64,000 bases of DNA from JACMLD01 sp038207265. GTDB taxonomy: Bacteria > Bacteroidota > Bacteroidia > Chitinophagales > Chitinophagaceae. How positions within the stretch are numbered: position 1 is the stretch's first letter; each line of letters begins with the position of its first letter. The notes below the pieces were generated by a model that had not been told where the DNA came from, made no database searches, and was given only the letters and a program-made list of their open reading frames with translations. The position numbers were made by a program, and so were the translations under genes. The DNA lies in the NCBI GenBank assembly GCA_038207265.1, contig JBBQZZ010000014.1:52420-116419 (forward strand), in the 5' to 3' direction. Below, piece after piece: positions 8,452-17,555 of the stretch.

Positions 8452-9561
8452 TTAATCCTGTGGCAACTGATCAAAAATATAACTCAGCGGGGACTCTTCC
8501 AGTACCTGTCTCTCAATGGTATTATCAGCAGCGGTTTCCCATTTTACCAGGCGTACAAATCCATCTTCAATCTCAATACCGGTTATGTCACCATCGCTGA
8601 AACAGCAACAGCCGCTATTGAAATAGGAAGGATAGGTCATGCTCTTCACAAATTTTTTTCCTTCATATTCTTTTTTGCGCTGCGCCAGGTCTGCTGCTAT
8701 TTTATTTATTAATACCTCATCGTTTATTTCTTTTGCATTTTGCAGCTGGTGTGTCAATCGATCAATATGATCAAGTGAAGCAAAGACAGGTTTATGCGTA
8801 TGACCCGAAACCATGATGAGTTGCTTTTTGGTGGCGCTCCATTCATACATAATTATATTGTGCGCATCGGTAAGTTCAAAAGAGGTAGAAGGCGTGTTGA
8901 TACTTACTTCCAGGAAGCGTTGAATAGGCGTCCAGATCGCGGCTACTACCCATGTGCTGAATGGATTGCCATCACTTTTTTTATCACCCTGGTGACCATG
9001 CGTGAGAAAAAATGAAAACGTTTTATTGTTGTATTGCGTTTGCAATTCTATGCCTTCATAAATTTTTAACGTATCGCCAAATACCGGCTTCAGGTAAATC
9101 ATTTGCTGAAAAGGATATTTCCATTCCAGGTCGTGGTTGCCAAAAACTTTATAATACCTGTTTTGCTGTAAGAATTTCAATTCTGATTCAAACACTGTTT
9201 TATTGGCTTTCATAACGGTATCGGGTGTGTTCTCCCAGAGTTCTTCCGCATCTCCCAGGTTTATGTATTGAAAATTATTATTGAAGTAATAATCAAGCGC
9301 GGCCACATAATTTTTTTCCGCCAGCCGAAAATCATCGGCCATGTCGCGGATGCCTTTGTGTTGATCAGAAAAAATAATAAACCGGCCGCTGTTTATTTCA
9401 TAAGGTATAATAATGCCTTCTGTAGTATTGCCCGCGCGAATCTCTTTCAAAACCGTATCCATGGAAGAAAACACATCTTCTTTGACTGGTGAAGAGGAAA
9501 TTTTTTCGGCCAGCCGGGTGACAGGTTTTTGAAAGATTCTTTGCAAAAAGCGTTTGAACAT
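8452..9561 (-). CDS. Calcineurin-like metallophosphoesterase
   Basis: A 369-residue phosphoesterase with the full set of metal-binding motifs in order: SDQHKG near residue 70, GDAEELW near 104, GNHDLEW near 141, HGHQGD near 190 and SGHTHKP near 254. It has no signal peptide and is probably cytoplasmic. The substrate cannot be inferred; family members hydrolyse phosphomonoesters, diesters or nucleotides. It ends 7 bases from the convergent murU-like gene. The acyltransferase and transglutaminase-like genes lie upstream on the same strand, 30 and 105 bases apart from each other in turn, so the three may form an operon. Confidence 0.85.
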   Translation of the reverse strand: MFKRFLQRIFQKPVTRLAEKISSSPVKEDVFSSMDTVLKEIRAGNTTEGIIIPYEINSGRFIIFSDQHKGIRDMADDFRLAEKNYVAALDYYFNNNFQYINLGDAEELWENTPDTVMKANKTVFESELKFLQQNRYYKVFGNHDLEWKYPFQQMIYLKPVFGDTLKIYEGIELQTQYNNKTFSFFLTHGHQGDKKSDGNPFSTWVVAAIWTPIQRFLEVSINTPSTSFELTDAHNIIMYEWSATKKQLIMVSGHTHKPVFASLDHIDRLTHQLQNAKEINDEVLINKIAADLAQRKKEYEGKKFVKSMTYPSYFNSGCCCFSDGDITGIEIEDGFVRLVKWETAADNTIERQVLEESPLSYIFDQLPQD

Positions 9562-9591
9562 ATTCAGGATGCAGGTTGAAGTGAAGTAAAT

Positions 9592-10758
9592 CTATACTTT
9601 AATGTATATTTTCTTTTTATCCAGCCAGTAAGCAATCAACCAGTAAAAAACAACGATACTCAATGCAAATAATAAGGAGCCATTGTTGAGATTGGAAGAA
9701 ATATTTTTACATACATGTTCAAAGTACCAGCCAAAAACATTTGTATAAACCGGTTTGCCATCTTCACCAATATGATCTGTCCATCTTAGTAAACCCGCTA
9801 CCCTTGGTATAAACCCACTGAGAAAAAATACAAACAATGGATTTTTTCCAAAAACATCAAAGAACCTCGTCCAGCCACCGCGTTGGTTACGGAATTCAAC
9901 TGCGTACATAAGAATGGCAAGAATCATCATAGCCAGGCCAGTTGTATAAACGACAAAAGAACTGGTCCATATTTTTTTGTTGATAGGAAATACCATGTCC
10001 CAACAAAAACCGGCAAAGAGTAATACCGCGGCAATTACAAAAAGGCTGCTGAGCATTTCAAATGTTTTGCCTTTCTGTATAATATAGTTGCCAACCAAAT
10101 AACCAAAAATTACCTGTGCAATGGAGGGAATGGTGCTCATGATTCCTTCGGGGTCGAATGCGATGCCCTCACCTTTATACATATGCGCGATGCCCAGTAT
10201 TTTTTTATCGATAGGTGTACCAAACCAGCCATTGATACTATAGGGATCTGCCGGATTGCCCAGCATACACATCAGCCAGTATCCAAAAAGAAGAACTGCA
10301 GTCATCACGAAGGCACCCCGAATTTTCAGGAAGTAAATGATTAGCGATGCAAACAGGTAAGACAATGCAATTCTTTGTAACACGCCAAGTATCCTTACAC
10401 CATTATCAGGGTTATCCGGATTTACCCAATGACGCAGCACAAGATGTTCTCCCTGCCAGCGAATAAATGGGCTCCAGTTAAGAAAGAGCCCGATAGCGAA
10501 TATTATCAAAAACCTTTTGAATACTTTTTTAAGAAACGCATTGGTACCTGCTGCTTCCAGCCGGGGCATAACAAACGCCATTGCATTACCCACGGCAAAA
10601 AGAAAAAAGGGAAAGACAAGATCAGTAGGCGTGAGGCCATGCCAGGGGGCATGTTCCAGTGGTTCGTAAACATGTTCGGAACCTGCGTTGTTTACCAGGA
10701 TCATGAATGCCACAGTGGCACCGCGAAAAATATCCAGGGAGTAAAATCGTTGATTCAC
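9592..10758 (-). CDS. NagX/HGSNAT-like membrane acyltransferase
   Basis: A 388-residue integral membrane protein with about ten to eleven helices. It begins with the family signature RFYSLDIFRGATVAFMILVN and HGLTPTDLVFPFFLF, shared by bacterial relatives of heparan-alpha-glucosaminide N-acetyltransferase (NagX, DUF5009). The human enzyme moves an acetyl group from cytosolic acetyl-CoA across the membrane to a glucosamine residue; in bacteria the substrate is not settled, but amino sugars are plausible given the amino-sugar kinase and nucleotidyltransferase encoded close by. It sits between the transglutaminase-like gene and the metallophosphoesterase on the same strand. Confidence 0.82.
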   Translation of the reverse strand: MNQRFYSLDIFRGATVAFMILVNNAGSEHVYEPLEHAPWHGLTPTDLVFPFFLFAVGNAMAFVMPRLEAAGTNAFLKKVFKRFLIIFAIGLFLNWSPFIRWQGEHLVLRHWVNPDNPDNGVRILGVLQRIALSYLFASLIIYFLKIRGAFVMTAVLLFGYWLMCMLGNPADPYSINGWFGTPIDKKILGIAHMYKGEGIAFDPEGIMSTIPSIAQVIFGYLVGNYIIQKGKTFEMLSSLFVIAAVLLFAGFCWDMVFPINKKIWTSSFVVYTTGLAMMILAILMYAVEFRNQRGGWTRFFDVFGKNPLFVFFLSGFIPRVAGLLRWTDHIGEDGKPVYTNVFGWYFEHVCKNISSNLNNGSLLFALSIVVFYWLIAYWLDKKKIYIKV

Positions 10759-10863
10759 TACAGAAAGATAAGATAACTTCTTTAAGTTATGGAACCAGTA
10801 AAAGATATGGGGGAACTTTTAATGCTGGCAAACACATTCATAAACAACATCAGCAGCGCATCA

Positions 10864-11736
10864 CTATGCATTCACACCGGATCTCAGCGAATTTTCGCGC
10901 GGTTGCTTGTCGAAGAAATAAGGGATGGGCAATTTTTTTGCAAGTCTCGGATAAATAAGTTTTGCTATTAAATAAATAGAAAGAGGAAGAATGATCAAAA
11001 ATAAAAAATCAGCAATCACCGCGTACTTCTTGATGAAAAACGTACGGAACGAAAAACCCTGCAGTTCCTCATCACTCATGAACAAAGACATTACTTTTTT
11101 CAAGGCAGGCATTAATACTGGTATTTTGTTCCAGTTGGTATATCGCACATCTTCATACCGGTATCGTCCATCATAATTTTCAGGAACCTGTTGCTTGTAA
11201 AGATCCCAGTTGGTACTTACATCTTGAAAAGAAGCCAGTTTTCCATCAGCTCTTTTAAAAGAAAGGTTATACAACGGATCCAGCACCGCCCAGCCATAAC
11301 TGGTTTTAGCCTCAATAATAATATGACCCCCAAATACGCCGTCCACTTTCATTTGAGCAAACCTGCTTTGAATGTTCATTGTTCTTAAAACACCACAAAG
11401 AACAGCAGAATAACTTCCGCAGGCACCATCGGCTGTCATCATATCAGTGGAAAGCGGATGAATAAATTCGTCAACGAAACCGGTAGCAGGAACACCACTG
11501 AATATTTCGGACCTTCTTCTCAATAAGTAATGAGTGGTATGTACAGCGCTTTTGATCAGGCTGTCTTCTTCAAGTTCGCCAACACTGGTAATTTTTTTTG
11601 CAATGGAATTGAATATCAAATCTTCGCGGTTGGCCTGTATTTTAAATAAGATGAAAAATGCAATGAGGAAGCCATTGACAAAGACTAAAAAATGGAGGTT
11701 AGTGACGATCCTTTTTAAAATTCTTCCGGGTTTCAC
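10864..11736 (-). CDS. Membrane-anchored transglutaminase-like protein
   Basis: A 290-residue protein with a membrane helix at about residues 13-33, a soluble domain and a second helix at about 238-260. The soluble part shows a likely Cys-His-Asp triad of the transglutaminase-like superfamily: Cys106 in GACGSYSAVLC, His138 in GGHIIIEA and Asp153 in WAVLDPLYN. Proteins of this fold can be proteases, amidases or transglutaminases, and an envelope role fits the membrane anchors. It is first in a possible three-gene minus-strand operon and shares a large divergent intergenic region with the polysaccharide locus. I could not assign a closer family. Confidence 0.65.
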   Translation of the reverse strand: MKPGRILKRIVTNLHFLVFVNGFLIAFFILFKIQANREDLIFNSIAKKITSVGELEEDSLIKSAVHTTHYLLRRRSEIFSGVPATGFVDEFIHPLSTDMMTADGACGSYSAVLCGVLRTMNIQSRFAQMKVDGVFGGHIIIEAKTSYGWAVLDPLYNLSFKRADGKLASFQDVSTNWDLYKQQVPENYDGRYRYEDVRYTNWNKIPVLMPALKKVMSLFMSDEELQGFSFRTFFIKKYAVIADFLFLIILPLSIYLIAKLIYPRLAKKLPIPYFFDKQPRENSLRSGVNA

Positions 11737-12276
11737 AACAATTAATTTACATTATCAGCTTCCAGCTGTATTGATACATCCTTTCAGCAAAATAAAACCT
11801 TCCTACCCACTATGCCAACCACCACCAGTAAACGAATGAAACCATTGATTATTATTGCTTCATTCATGATAAAAAAATAAATGCCATTGCGCTAAGTTCA
11901 GATTCTCGCTTCCATTTCCACGCTCAGTTGCCGGGCAATCATTCGGCCTCGTTAACAATTATTTGTACCAACAGGTTTTAATAATAGTCTTTTTTAAAAT
12001 ACACAACGAACTGAGGGTGCAATATACAAATTGTGGCCAACTTGTTAACAAAAGGAACCAGGGTTTAAATACCCGGCACACTAAAAATATTATAATTTAT
12101 ACGCTAATGTGCTTCGCTAAACTAAAAGTTTTTTTTCTTTTTATAGGTTTTTGAGCTCCCCCTCTAAATTTTTAATTAAGTATTAATCTGGTAGATCAAA
12201 TATTTCATCAGCGTTATAGCTGGTTTTTTTTATGGTGTACTGCTCTCAACACCAAAATCTTACATTGAAAAACCCC

Positions 12277-12284
12277 TATATTTG
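12277..12284 (+). promoter_or_regulatory. Candidate -7 element of the polysaccharide operon
   Basis: TATATTTG matches the Bacteroidetes -7 consensus TAnnTTTG exactly. No TTTG is visible 19-21 bases upstream, so a second factor or a degenerate -33 is possible. Transcription from here would start near 12291 and give a leader of about 290 bases before the UpxY-type gene, consistent with leader-based antitermination. Confidence 0.4.
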
Positions 12285-12412
12285 CAGCATTCCGGAAAAA
12301 TAAGAAAAGTGGAGTAGGAAGGCTTGCTGTGTTTGATGCTGTGGCCCGTTATAAAATCTAGAAAACCTGTGAAGAAAACATCGTTCCTGATTGTTTGTAT
12401 AAAAATTTTTGG

Positions 12413-12452
12413 AAAGGGTATAAGGGGTAAGGACTTACCACTTGTACCCTTT
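12413..12452 (+). promoter_or_regulatory. Leader hairpin before the UpxY-type antiterminator
   Basis: AAAGGGTA (12413-12420) pairs with TACCCTTT (12445-12452), and inside this GGTAA (12426-12430) pairs with TTACC (12435-12439), separated by a symmetrical 5/5 internal loop. A short competing stem can form between CTTTT (12449-12453) and AAAAG (12463-12467), which would break the outer stem. Downstream, ATTAATTAT (12474-12482) and ATAATTAAT (12493-12501) form another inverted repeat. Such leaders are where UpxY-family proteins act on RNA polymerase in Bacteroides; a pause or attenuator here is inference. Confidence 0.5.
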
Positions 12453-12583
12453 TCACTTTGGTAAAAGATAGGTATTAATTATTACGGCGTTCATAATTAA
12501 TTAGTTACAAATACAATATGTGACTGAGCTGGCGAAGCCATATAAATTAGTCTTACTGCAAAGCTAGGGCTGTAATTCCCGGA

Positions 12584-13084
12584 ATGAATAATAACAAAAA
12601 GTGGTTAGCGCTTTATACCAAACCCCGCTGGGAAAAAAAAGTAAATGAACTTTTAACCAGCAAAGGATTTGAAAGTTACTGTCCGCTGAATAAGGTTCAC
12701 CGAAAATGGAGCGACCGAATTAAATTAATAGAGGAGCCTTTATTTAAGTCTTATGTATTTGTACACATCCAGGATGAAGAACAAACAAAAATCAGGCTGG
12801 TAAATGGAGTGCTGAATTTTGTTTATTGGCTGGGTAAACCCGCCATCATCAAACCCCAGGAAATTGATCGGATCAAACGTTTCCTGAACGACTATGAAGA
12901 TGTAACTACCGAATCACTTCATATAAAACCCAATGACCAGGTATTGGTAAAAGCCGGTGCATTAATGGACAAGGAAGCAAAGGTAATAAGGCAACTGGGT
13001 AACAGGGTAGAATTGGAAATAGAAAGCCTGGGTTATAAGTTGGTAGCTTATGTAGATAAGAAGAACCTGAGTAAGCTGCGGTGA
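12584..13084 (+). CDS. UpxY-family NusG-like transcription antiterminator
   Basis: A 166-residue NusG paralogue. The NGN domain covers about residues 6-100, starting WLALYTKPRWEKKV, with the RNA-polymerase-contacting segment around FKSYVFVHI. A KOW-type domain follows at about 112-166. Specialised NusG proteins of this type (UpxY in Bacteroides, LoaP and RfaH elsewhere) prevent early termination in long polysaccharide operons. It is the first gene of the plus-strand locus that runs to about 50.8 kb, exactly the position UpxY holds. It is too short and too locus-bound to be housekeeping NusG. The leader before it contains hairpins that could be its site of action. Confidence 0.9.
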   Translation: MNNNKKWLALYTKPRWEKKVNELLTSKGFESYCPLNKVHRKWSDRIKLIEEPLFKSYVFVHIQDEEQTKIRLVNGVLNFVYWLGKPAIIKPQEIDRIKRFLNDYEDVTTESLHIKPNDQVLVKAGALMDKEAKVIRQLGNRVELEIESLGYKLVAYVDKKNLSKLR

Positions 13085-13087
13085 ACC

Positions 13088-13124
13088 TGCCTACCGGTAG
13101 GCAAGCCTGCCTGCCGGTAAGAAG
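13088..13124. repeat. GC-rich palindromic repeat
   Basis: TGCCTACCGGTAGGCA at 13088-13103 is a perfect 16-base palindrome, followed by a degenerate copy (CCTGCCTGCCGGTAAGAAGG). It stands out from the AT-rich surroundings and lies in the 150-base gap between the antiterminator and the wza-like gene. It may be a REP-like element, a partial terminator or a processing site. Confidence 0.55.
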
Positions 13125-13234
13125 GTTAGGGGAAACTGAACCGGGAGATTTTTTACTTTTTACTTTTGAATTTTTAACTATTGAACAGCTTGCCCATAGA
13201 AAACTGAATTAATGAATATATTTGAACGCATTTA

Positions 13235-14020
13235 ATGATGAATATGAAAGCTCTTTATAACATCGTCGGAATATTATTACTATGGCTGTTTAGTTCCTGT
13301 AGCAGCACAAAAAATTTACAGTATATGCAGGGCAGTTTTGACACTACAAAAATGTCTTCGTATAATTTTCCGGTACCCTTTATTCAGAAAGGAGATGTGA
13401 TAAGTATAACGGTGTTCAGTGATGCACCTGCTGCTACGGCATTGTATAACCAGTCATCTTCGGGTAGCAGTACAGTGGGTGGCCAGTCATCTGCCGGGTC
13501 TGCTGCTTCGGGTTATATGGTAAATGAAATGGGCGATATCGATTTCCAGGGGATTGGAAAATTACACATAGAGGGATTGAACAAATCCCAATTAACCGAA
13601 TTGCTTAATACCAAACTCACCAAATTTTTAACCAATCCATATTATAATATACGGTTTATTAATTATAAAATTACCATTATCGGTGATGTGGCACGTCCAG
13701 CTGTATATAGTATTCCGTCAGAAAGAGTAAATCTGCTGGAAGCGATTGGGATGGCCGGCGATTTAAGCATTACTGCCAGGCGTGACAATATTAAAATTAT
13801 ACGTGAAACCAATGGTAAAAGGGAGTTTGGTGAAATAGATCTAAGAAAGCCAGACATATTTTTATCACCCTACTACCAGCTTCAGCAAAACGATATAGTG
13901 TATGTAGATTTCAATAAGACCAAAGCGGCGGCCAATGACCAGGTAACCGTGCGTAATATAACGATTGCTGCCACCATTGTATCTACGCTTGCCATCATCT
14001 ATTCTATACTAAGAAGATAA
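13235..14020 (+). CDS. wza: Wza-like polysaccharide export lipoprotein
   Basis: A 261-residue outer-membrane export protein. The signal peptide ends in the lipobox FSSC (Cys22). The polysaccharide-export domain runs from about residue 47 (FIQKGDVISITVFSD) through YMVNEMGDIDFQGIGKLHIEGL, and an SLBB-like segment follows at about 145-225 with KITIIGDVARPAVYSIP. A hydrophobic C-terminal helix (about 238-258) could span the outer membrane, as in Wza. It would form the exit channel and work with the Wzc-like protein encoded 5 bases downstream. An in-frame ATG nine bases later is an alternative start. Confidence 0.92.
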   Translation: MMNMKALYNIVGILLLWLFSSCSSTKNLQYMQGSFDTTKMSSYNFPVPFIQKGDVISITVFSDAPAATALYNQSSSGSSTVGGQSSAGSAASGYMVNEMGDIDFQGIGKLHIEGLNKSQLTELLNTKLTKFLTNPYYNIRFINYKITIIGDVARPAVYSIPSERVNLLEAIGMAGDLSITARRDNIKIIRETNGKREFGEIDLRKPDIFLSPYYQLQQNDIVYVDFNKTKAAANDQVTVRNITIAATIVSTLAIIYSILRR

Positions 14021-14025
14021 AATTT

Positions 14026-16434
14026 ATGTCCGAAGAAGATTTTCATTTTACCAAAAAAAAATCGGTTTTTACACCCCGGGAACTTCTGTTTAATTACATC
14101 CGGTTCCTTCCCTGGCTGATCATATCCGTCGCTTTATTCCTGTTCCTGGCCTATCTCAAACTTCGTTATTCTACCCCGGTATATGCTGTTAACGGAAAGC
14201 TATTAGTAAAGAAAAATAGCAGCCCTTATGGTGCTGGTGGTGGTGGAAAATTTGATGATATTTTTATGTTACAAGGTTCCAGCAATAACCTGAATGATGA
14301 AATTGAAGTGATCAAATCACGTTCAATGGCAGCAAGGGTTATTAAATCACTCTCCCTGCAGACACAGATATATAACAAGGGTAAAATAAAAGATCCTTCT
14401 GTTTTACATTCCTCTGATCTGCCCTTTATTTTTGAGATCAGTAACCAACGGGACACACTCAATGGGTTTAACCTGCAAATCCAGATAGTAAATAGCAGCC
14501 AGTTTCATATTAACCAATCACAAAAACTGTACAATTTCAATGAATATATTGCTTTGCCAATCGGTCAGATCCGGCTTACATTAATCAAACAAAATCTTGA
14601 TAAATTCTCAAGCTCAGATTTTATCATTAATTACCGGGCCCTGGAACCCGCTTCAGCGGCATTGGGCAAATCAATTGGGTTGGTGCAGTCGGGGGAGTTT
14701 AATTCTAATGTGCTCAACATATCTTATGCAACTCCCAATCCTAAACTGGGATTGGACATTGTGAACAGTTTTATGGAGGAGTACCAGCAATTTACCCTGG
14801 AAGATAAAAAACAAATGCTGGTCAATACCCTGGCCTTTATTGATGAGCAAATGAAAGGAGTGGCCAAAGACCTGGGTGGTGTGGAAAGAAACCTGCAGAG
14901 TTTCAAAGAACAGCGAAGAGTGATTAACCCGGAGGTACAGTCCCAGCTTTTTATCAATTCTTTGTCCGAGTCTACAAAAGATCAAAGTTTACTGGAAGTA
15001 AAGATCAAAGTCATTGATTTGTTGTTCAACTATATTTCAGATCAAAAAAATCCCTACCGGATTGTTTCCTCTACCCTGGGAATTGCCGAACCCACCTTGT
15101 TTCAACAGGTAACCGAGTACAATAAATTACAACTGGAAAGAGAAACAGCCTTAAAGACAACTACAGCAGAAAACCCCCTTATCAAAGGGATGGAAGCCGG
15201 TATTGAAAAATTAAAAAGCGATATGCTGGAAAACCTGCGCAACCTGCGCAAAACAATTCAGTTATCCATCAACGATATTAAAATAAAGTCGCAGGAAAAT
15301 GACAACCAGGTAATGAGTATCCCGGCCAAGGAAAAGCAATTGCTGGAAGTGACCCGGCAGCAAAAAATACTGGAAGAATTGTATTCATTCCTGCTGCAAA
15401 AAAAACTGGAAACCTCCATTTCTTCTGCTTCCACCATATCAAATATAAAAGTGCTGGAACCGGCCATGGCAGCAGGCGAACCCATTTCCCCCAACCGTAA
15501 ATCTGTTTATACGGTTTTCTTATTGTTTGGTATTGCCATCCCCGTGGCCATTGTTATTTTAATCGAATATTTAAACGACAAAGTAAAAGCAAAAGCCGAT
15601 ATTGAAAGGCTCACTACCACACCGGTACTGGGAGAAATTGGTCATGCTGCCGACGCAGGTGCCCTGGTGGTAACTGCGAACAACCGGAAATTCATTGCCG
15701 AACAGTTCCGCATTGTGCGCAGCAACCTGCAATACATCATTCCCAAATCAGACAAGTCGGTGATGATGGTTACTTCTTCGTTTAGTGGTGAGGGTAAGTC
15801 TTTTGTGAGCACCAACCTGGGCGCGGTGATGGCCATTTCGGGCAAACGCACCGTGATACTGGAGTTCGATATCCGCAAGCCGAAAATTATGGAGGGCCTG
15901 GGCCTGAAAGAACGGAGAGGGCTTACCAATTATATTGTCGGCAATATAGACATCCAGGAAATAATTCACCCGGTACCCCATGTAGAAAATCTTTTTGTGA
16001 TACCCTGCGGGCCCGTACCGCCCAACCCTTCTGAAATGTTGCTGCATGAAAAAGTAAATTCTTTATTTAAGGAACTCAGGTTACTATTCGATATTGTTAT
16101 TGTTGATACCGCCCCTGTGGCGCTGGTGAGTGATGCCATTACACTGGGCCAGCATGCAAACGCTACTGTATATATTGTGAGGCATAATTATACCTACAAA
16201 AAACAGATCTCGATGATTGACGAGATATATATGCATAAAAAATTGCCCCATATGGCCATTATCATCAATGATGTGGATTTAAAAGGAGGGTATGGTGGCG
16301 GCTACTATGGTTACGGTAACTATGGCTATGGATACGGTTATGGGTATGGTTATGGCAGTGGTTATTTTGAAGGCGAAGAGGAACCAAGAAAGAAAAAGGG
16401 ATTCCTGCGCAGGATAAGAAAATTCTTTTCTTAG
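14026..16434 (+). CDS. wzc: Wzc-like polysaccharide co-polymerase with BY-kinase domain
   Basis: An 802-residue inner-membrane protein that controls chain length and export by cycles of tyrosine phosphorylation. A first helix lies at about residues 25-46, then a Wzz/GNVR periplasmic domain with long coiled coil (about 260-480) and a second helix at about 494-516. The cytoplasmic kinase has Walker A SSFSGEGKSF near 583, Walker A' EFDIRKPK near 612 and Walker B IVIVDTAP near 691. The C-terminal tail encoded at 16291-16365 is a glycine-tyrosine repeat with 11 tyrosines, the autophosphorylation cluster, followed by a basic end. Its likely phosphatase is the CpsB-type protein near the end of the locus. 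Confidence 0.95.
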   Translation: MSEEDFHFTKKKSVFTPRELLFNYIRFLPWLIISVALFLFLAYLKLRYSTPVYAVNGKLLVKKNSSPYGAGGGGKFDDIFMLQGSSNNLNDEIEVIKSRSMAARVIKSLSLQTQIYNKGKIKDPSVLHSSDLPFIFEISNQRDTLNGFNLQIQIVNSSQFHINQSQKLYNFNEYIALPIGQIRLTLIKQNLDKFSSSDFIINYRALEPASAALGKSIGLVQSGEFNSNVLNISYATPNPKLGLDIVNSFMEEYQQFTLEDKKQMLVNTLAFIDEQMKGVAKDLGGVERNLQSFKEQRRVINPEVQSQLFINSLSESTKDQSLLEVKIKVIDLLFNYISDQKNPYRIVSSTLGIAEPTLFQQVTEYNKLQLERETALKTTTAENPLIKGMEAGIEKLKSDMLENLRNLRKTIQLSINDIKIKSQENDNQVMSIPAKEKQLLEVTRQQKILEELYSFLLQKKLETSISSASTISNIKVLEPAMAAGEPISPNRKSVYTVFLLFGIAIPVAIVILIEYLNDKVKAKADIERLTTTPVLGEIGHAADAGALVVTANNRKFIAEQFRIVRSNLQYIIPKSDKSVMMVTSSFSGEGKSFVSTNLGAVMAISGKRTVILEFDIRKPKIMEGLGLKERRGLTNYIVGNIDIQEIIHPVPHVENLFVIPCGPVPPNPSEMLLHEKVNSLFKELRLLFDIVIVDTAPVALVSDAITLGQHANATVYIVRHNYTYKKQISMIDEIYMHKKLPHMAIIINDVDLKGGYGGGYYGYGNYGYGYGYGYGYGSGYFEGEEEPRKKKGFLRRIRKFFS

Positions 16435-16527
16435 AATGGTTCAATTTATTGTTTTGATTTTTTGTTCTTTTGATTCATCAATTTACTGCATCTAACCCGG
16501 ACCCGAACATTGTGCCGGCTTTAATTA

Positions 16528-17406
16528 ATGATACAAATGAAAGAGGCTAAAAGTCAGGATTCCAATTCATGGGACCTTGTAATTGAACCACGCGACCATA
16601 TTTTTAAACTGCACCTGAAAGAAGTCTGGCGTTATAAATACCTGTTGTGGATGTTCGTAAAAAGAGATCTGGTTTCTGTATACAAACAAACTATCCTGGG
16701 ACCCATCTGGTTTTTCATTCAACCCATTTTAACCACGGTTACCTTCGTGGTCATTTTTGGTAATATCGCAAAAATTTCAACAGATGGCTTACCGCAGATT
16801 TTATTTTACCTCGCGGGTATTACCATTTGGAATTATTTTTCAGAAACACTCACCGCAACCAGCAGCACTTTTATTACCAATGCCCCCATTTTTGGAAAAG
16901 TATATTTTCCCCGCCTGGTATTACCTCTTTCTAAAGTAATCTCGGGGCTTATCAAATTTGGTATCCAATTTCTGTTGTTTGCACTGGTGTTTTTTTATTA
17001 TTTAGTCAAAGGATCAGCGATTCACCCTGATACCCTGGGTATTTTTATGGTAACACCTGTTGTCATCCTCATTATGGCAGGGCTCGGCCTTGGGCTGGGT
17101 CTCACTCTTTCTGCTCTGACCACTAAATACCGCGATCTTGTTTTCCTGATCTCTTTTGGTATACAGTTGGGCATGTATGCGACTCCTGTTATTTATCCAG
17201 TATCTACTATCTCATCGAAATATAAATGGGTAATTGAGGCTAATCCCATGTCTTCGTTGGTAGAGGCTTTCCGCAAAGCATGGCTTGGCGAAGGAGTGTT
17301 AAGCTGGCTATGGATAGGGTACAGTTTTGTTTTTATGGCAATATTACTTGTAATAAGTACTATTATTTTTAACCGTGTGGAAAAAACTTTTATGGATACA
17401 GTTTAA
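16528..17406 (+). CDS. wzm: ABC-2 type polysaccharide export permease (Wzm)
   Basis: A 292-residue membrane permease with about six helices, of the Wzm/TagG/KpsM type. The N-terminal amphipathic segment before the first helix contains LLWMFVKRDLVSVYKQT and ILGPIWFFIQPI, typical of the family. It should form a dimer that exports a lipid-linked glycan using the ATPase encoded next. A second ATG three codons in is a possible start. The 93 bases upstream are T-rich and show no clear promoter. Confidence 0.9.
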   Translation: MIQMKEAKSQDSNSWDLVIEPRDHIFKLHLKEVWRYKYLLWMFVKRDLVSVYKQTILGPIWFFIQPILTTVTFVVIFGNIAKISTDGLPQILFYLAGITIWNYFSETLTATSSTFITNAPIFGKVYFPRLVLPLSKVISGLIKFGIQFLLFALVFFYYLVKGSAIHPDTLGIFMVTPVVILIMAGLGLGLGLTLSALTTKYRDLVFLISFGIQLGMYATPVIYPVSTISSKYKWVIEANPMSSLVEAFRKAWLGEGVLSWLWIGYSFVFMAILLVISTIIFNRVEKTFMDTV

Positions 17407-17555
17407 CGACGGATAGTAAGGCTTGTTCAAAAAATTAAAGTTTAATATATAAAGGATTAATTGATTCAAGTATGAATCTCTGAAGTGATTTCAAATGTGG
17501 GAACCTTAAACTTTCAACCCAGTGCTTCATTCGTATTTTTTAGACTACAAATAAA

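Larger units (their letters stand above)
11737..12583. other. 847-base non-coding divergent region and capsule leader
   Basis: No convincing gene is present; a 63-codon reading frame at 11963-12154 has low-complexity AT-rich composition and no family features. The region must hold the promoter of the transglutaminase-like gene (minus) and that of the polysaccharide operon (plus). The right-hand half contains a TATATTTG -7 candidate at 12277-12284, followed by about 300 bases of untranslated leader with a symmetrical hairpin (12413-12452) and an inverted repeat (12474-12501). Confidence 0.6.

Noticed and set aside
12061..12090. Short GGGT/ACCC inverted repeat as a terminator
   Set aside because: The stem is only four bases and is not followed by a T-tract.
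11963..12154. 63-codon plus-strand reading frame in the capsule upstream region
   Set aside because: Low-complexity AT-rich sequence, no recognisable domain and no ribosome-binding signal; the region is better explained as regulatory.
13217..13224. TATATTTG as a promoter for the wza-like gene
   Set aside because: It lies only about 10 bases before the start codon, which leaves no room for a leader, and the nearest TTG is 24 bases upstream. Probably coincidental.
16291..16365. Repetitive TATGG(T/C) stretch as a possible tandem-repeat element
   Set aside because: It encodes the in-frame glycine-tyrosine tail of the Wzc-like kinase, which fully explains the repetition.
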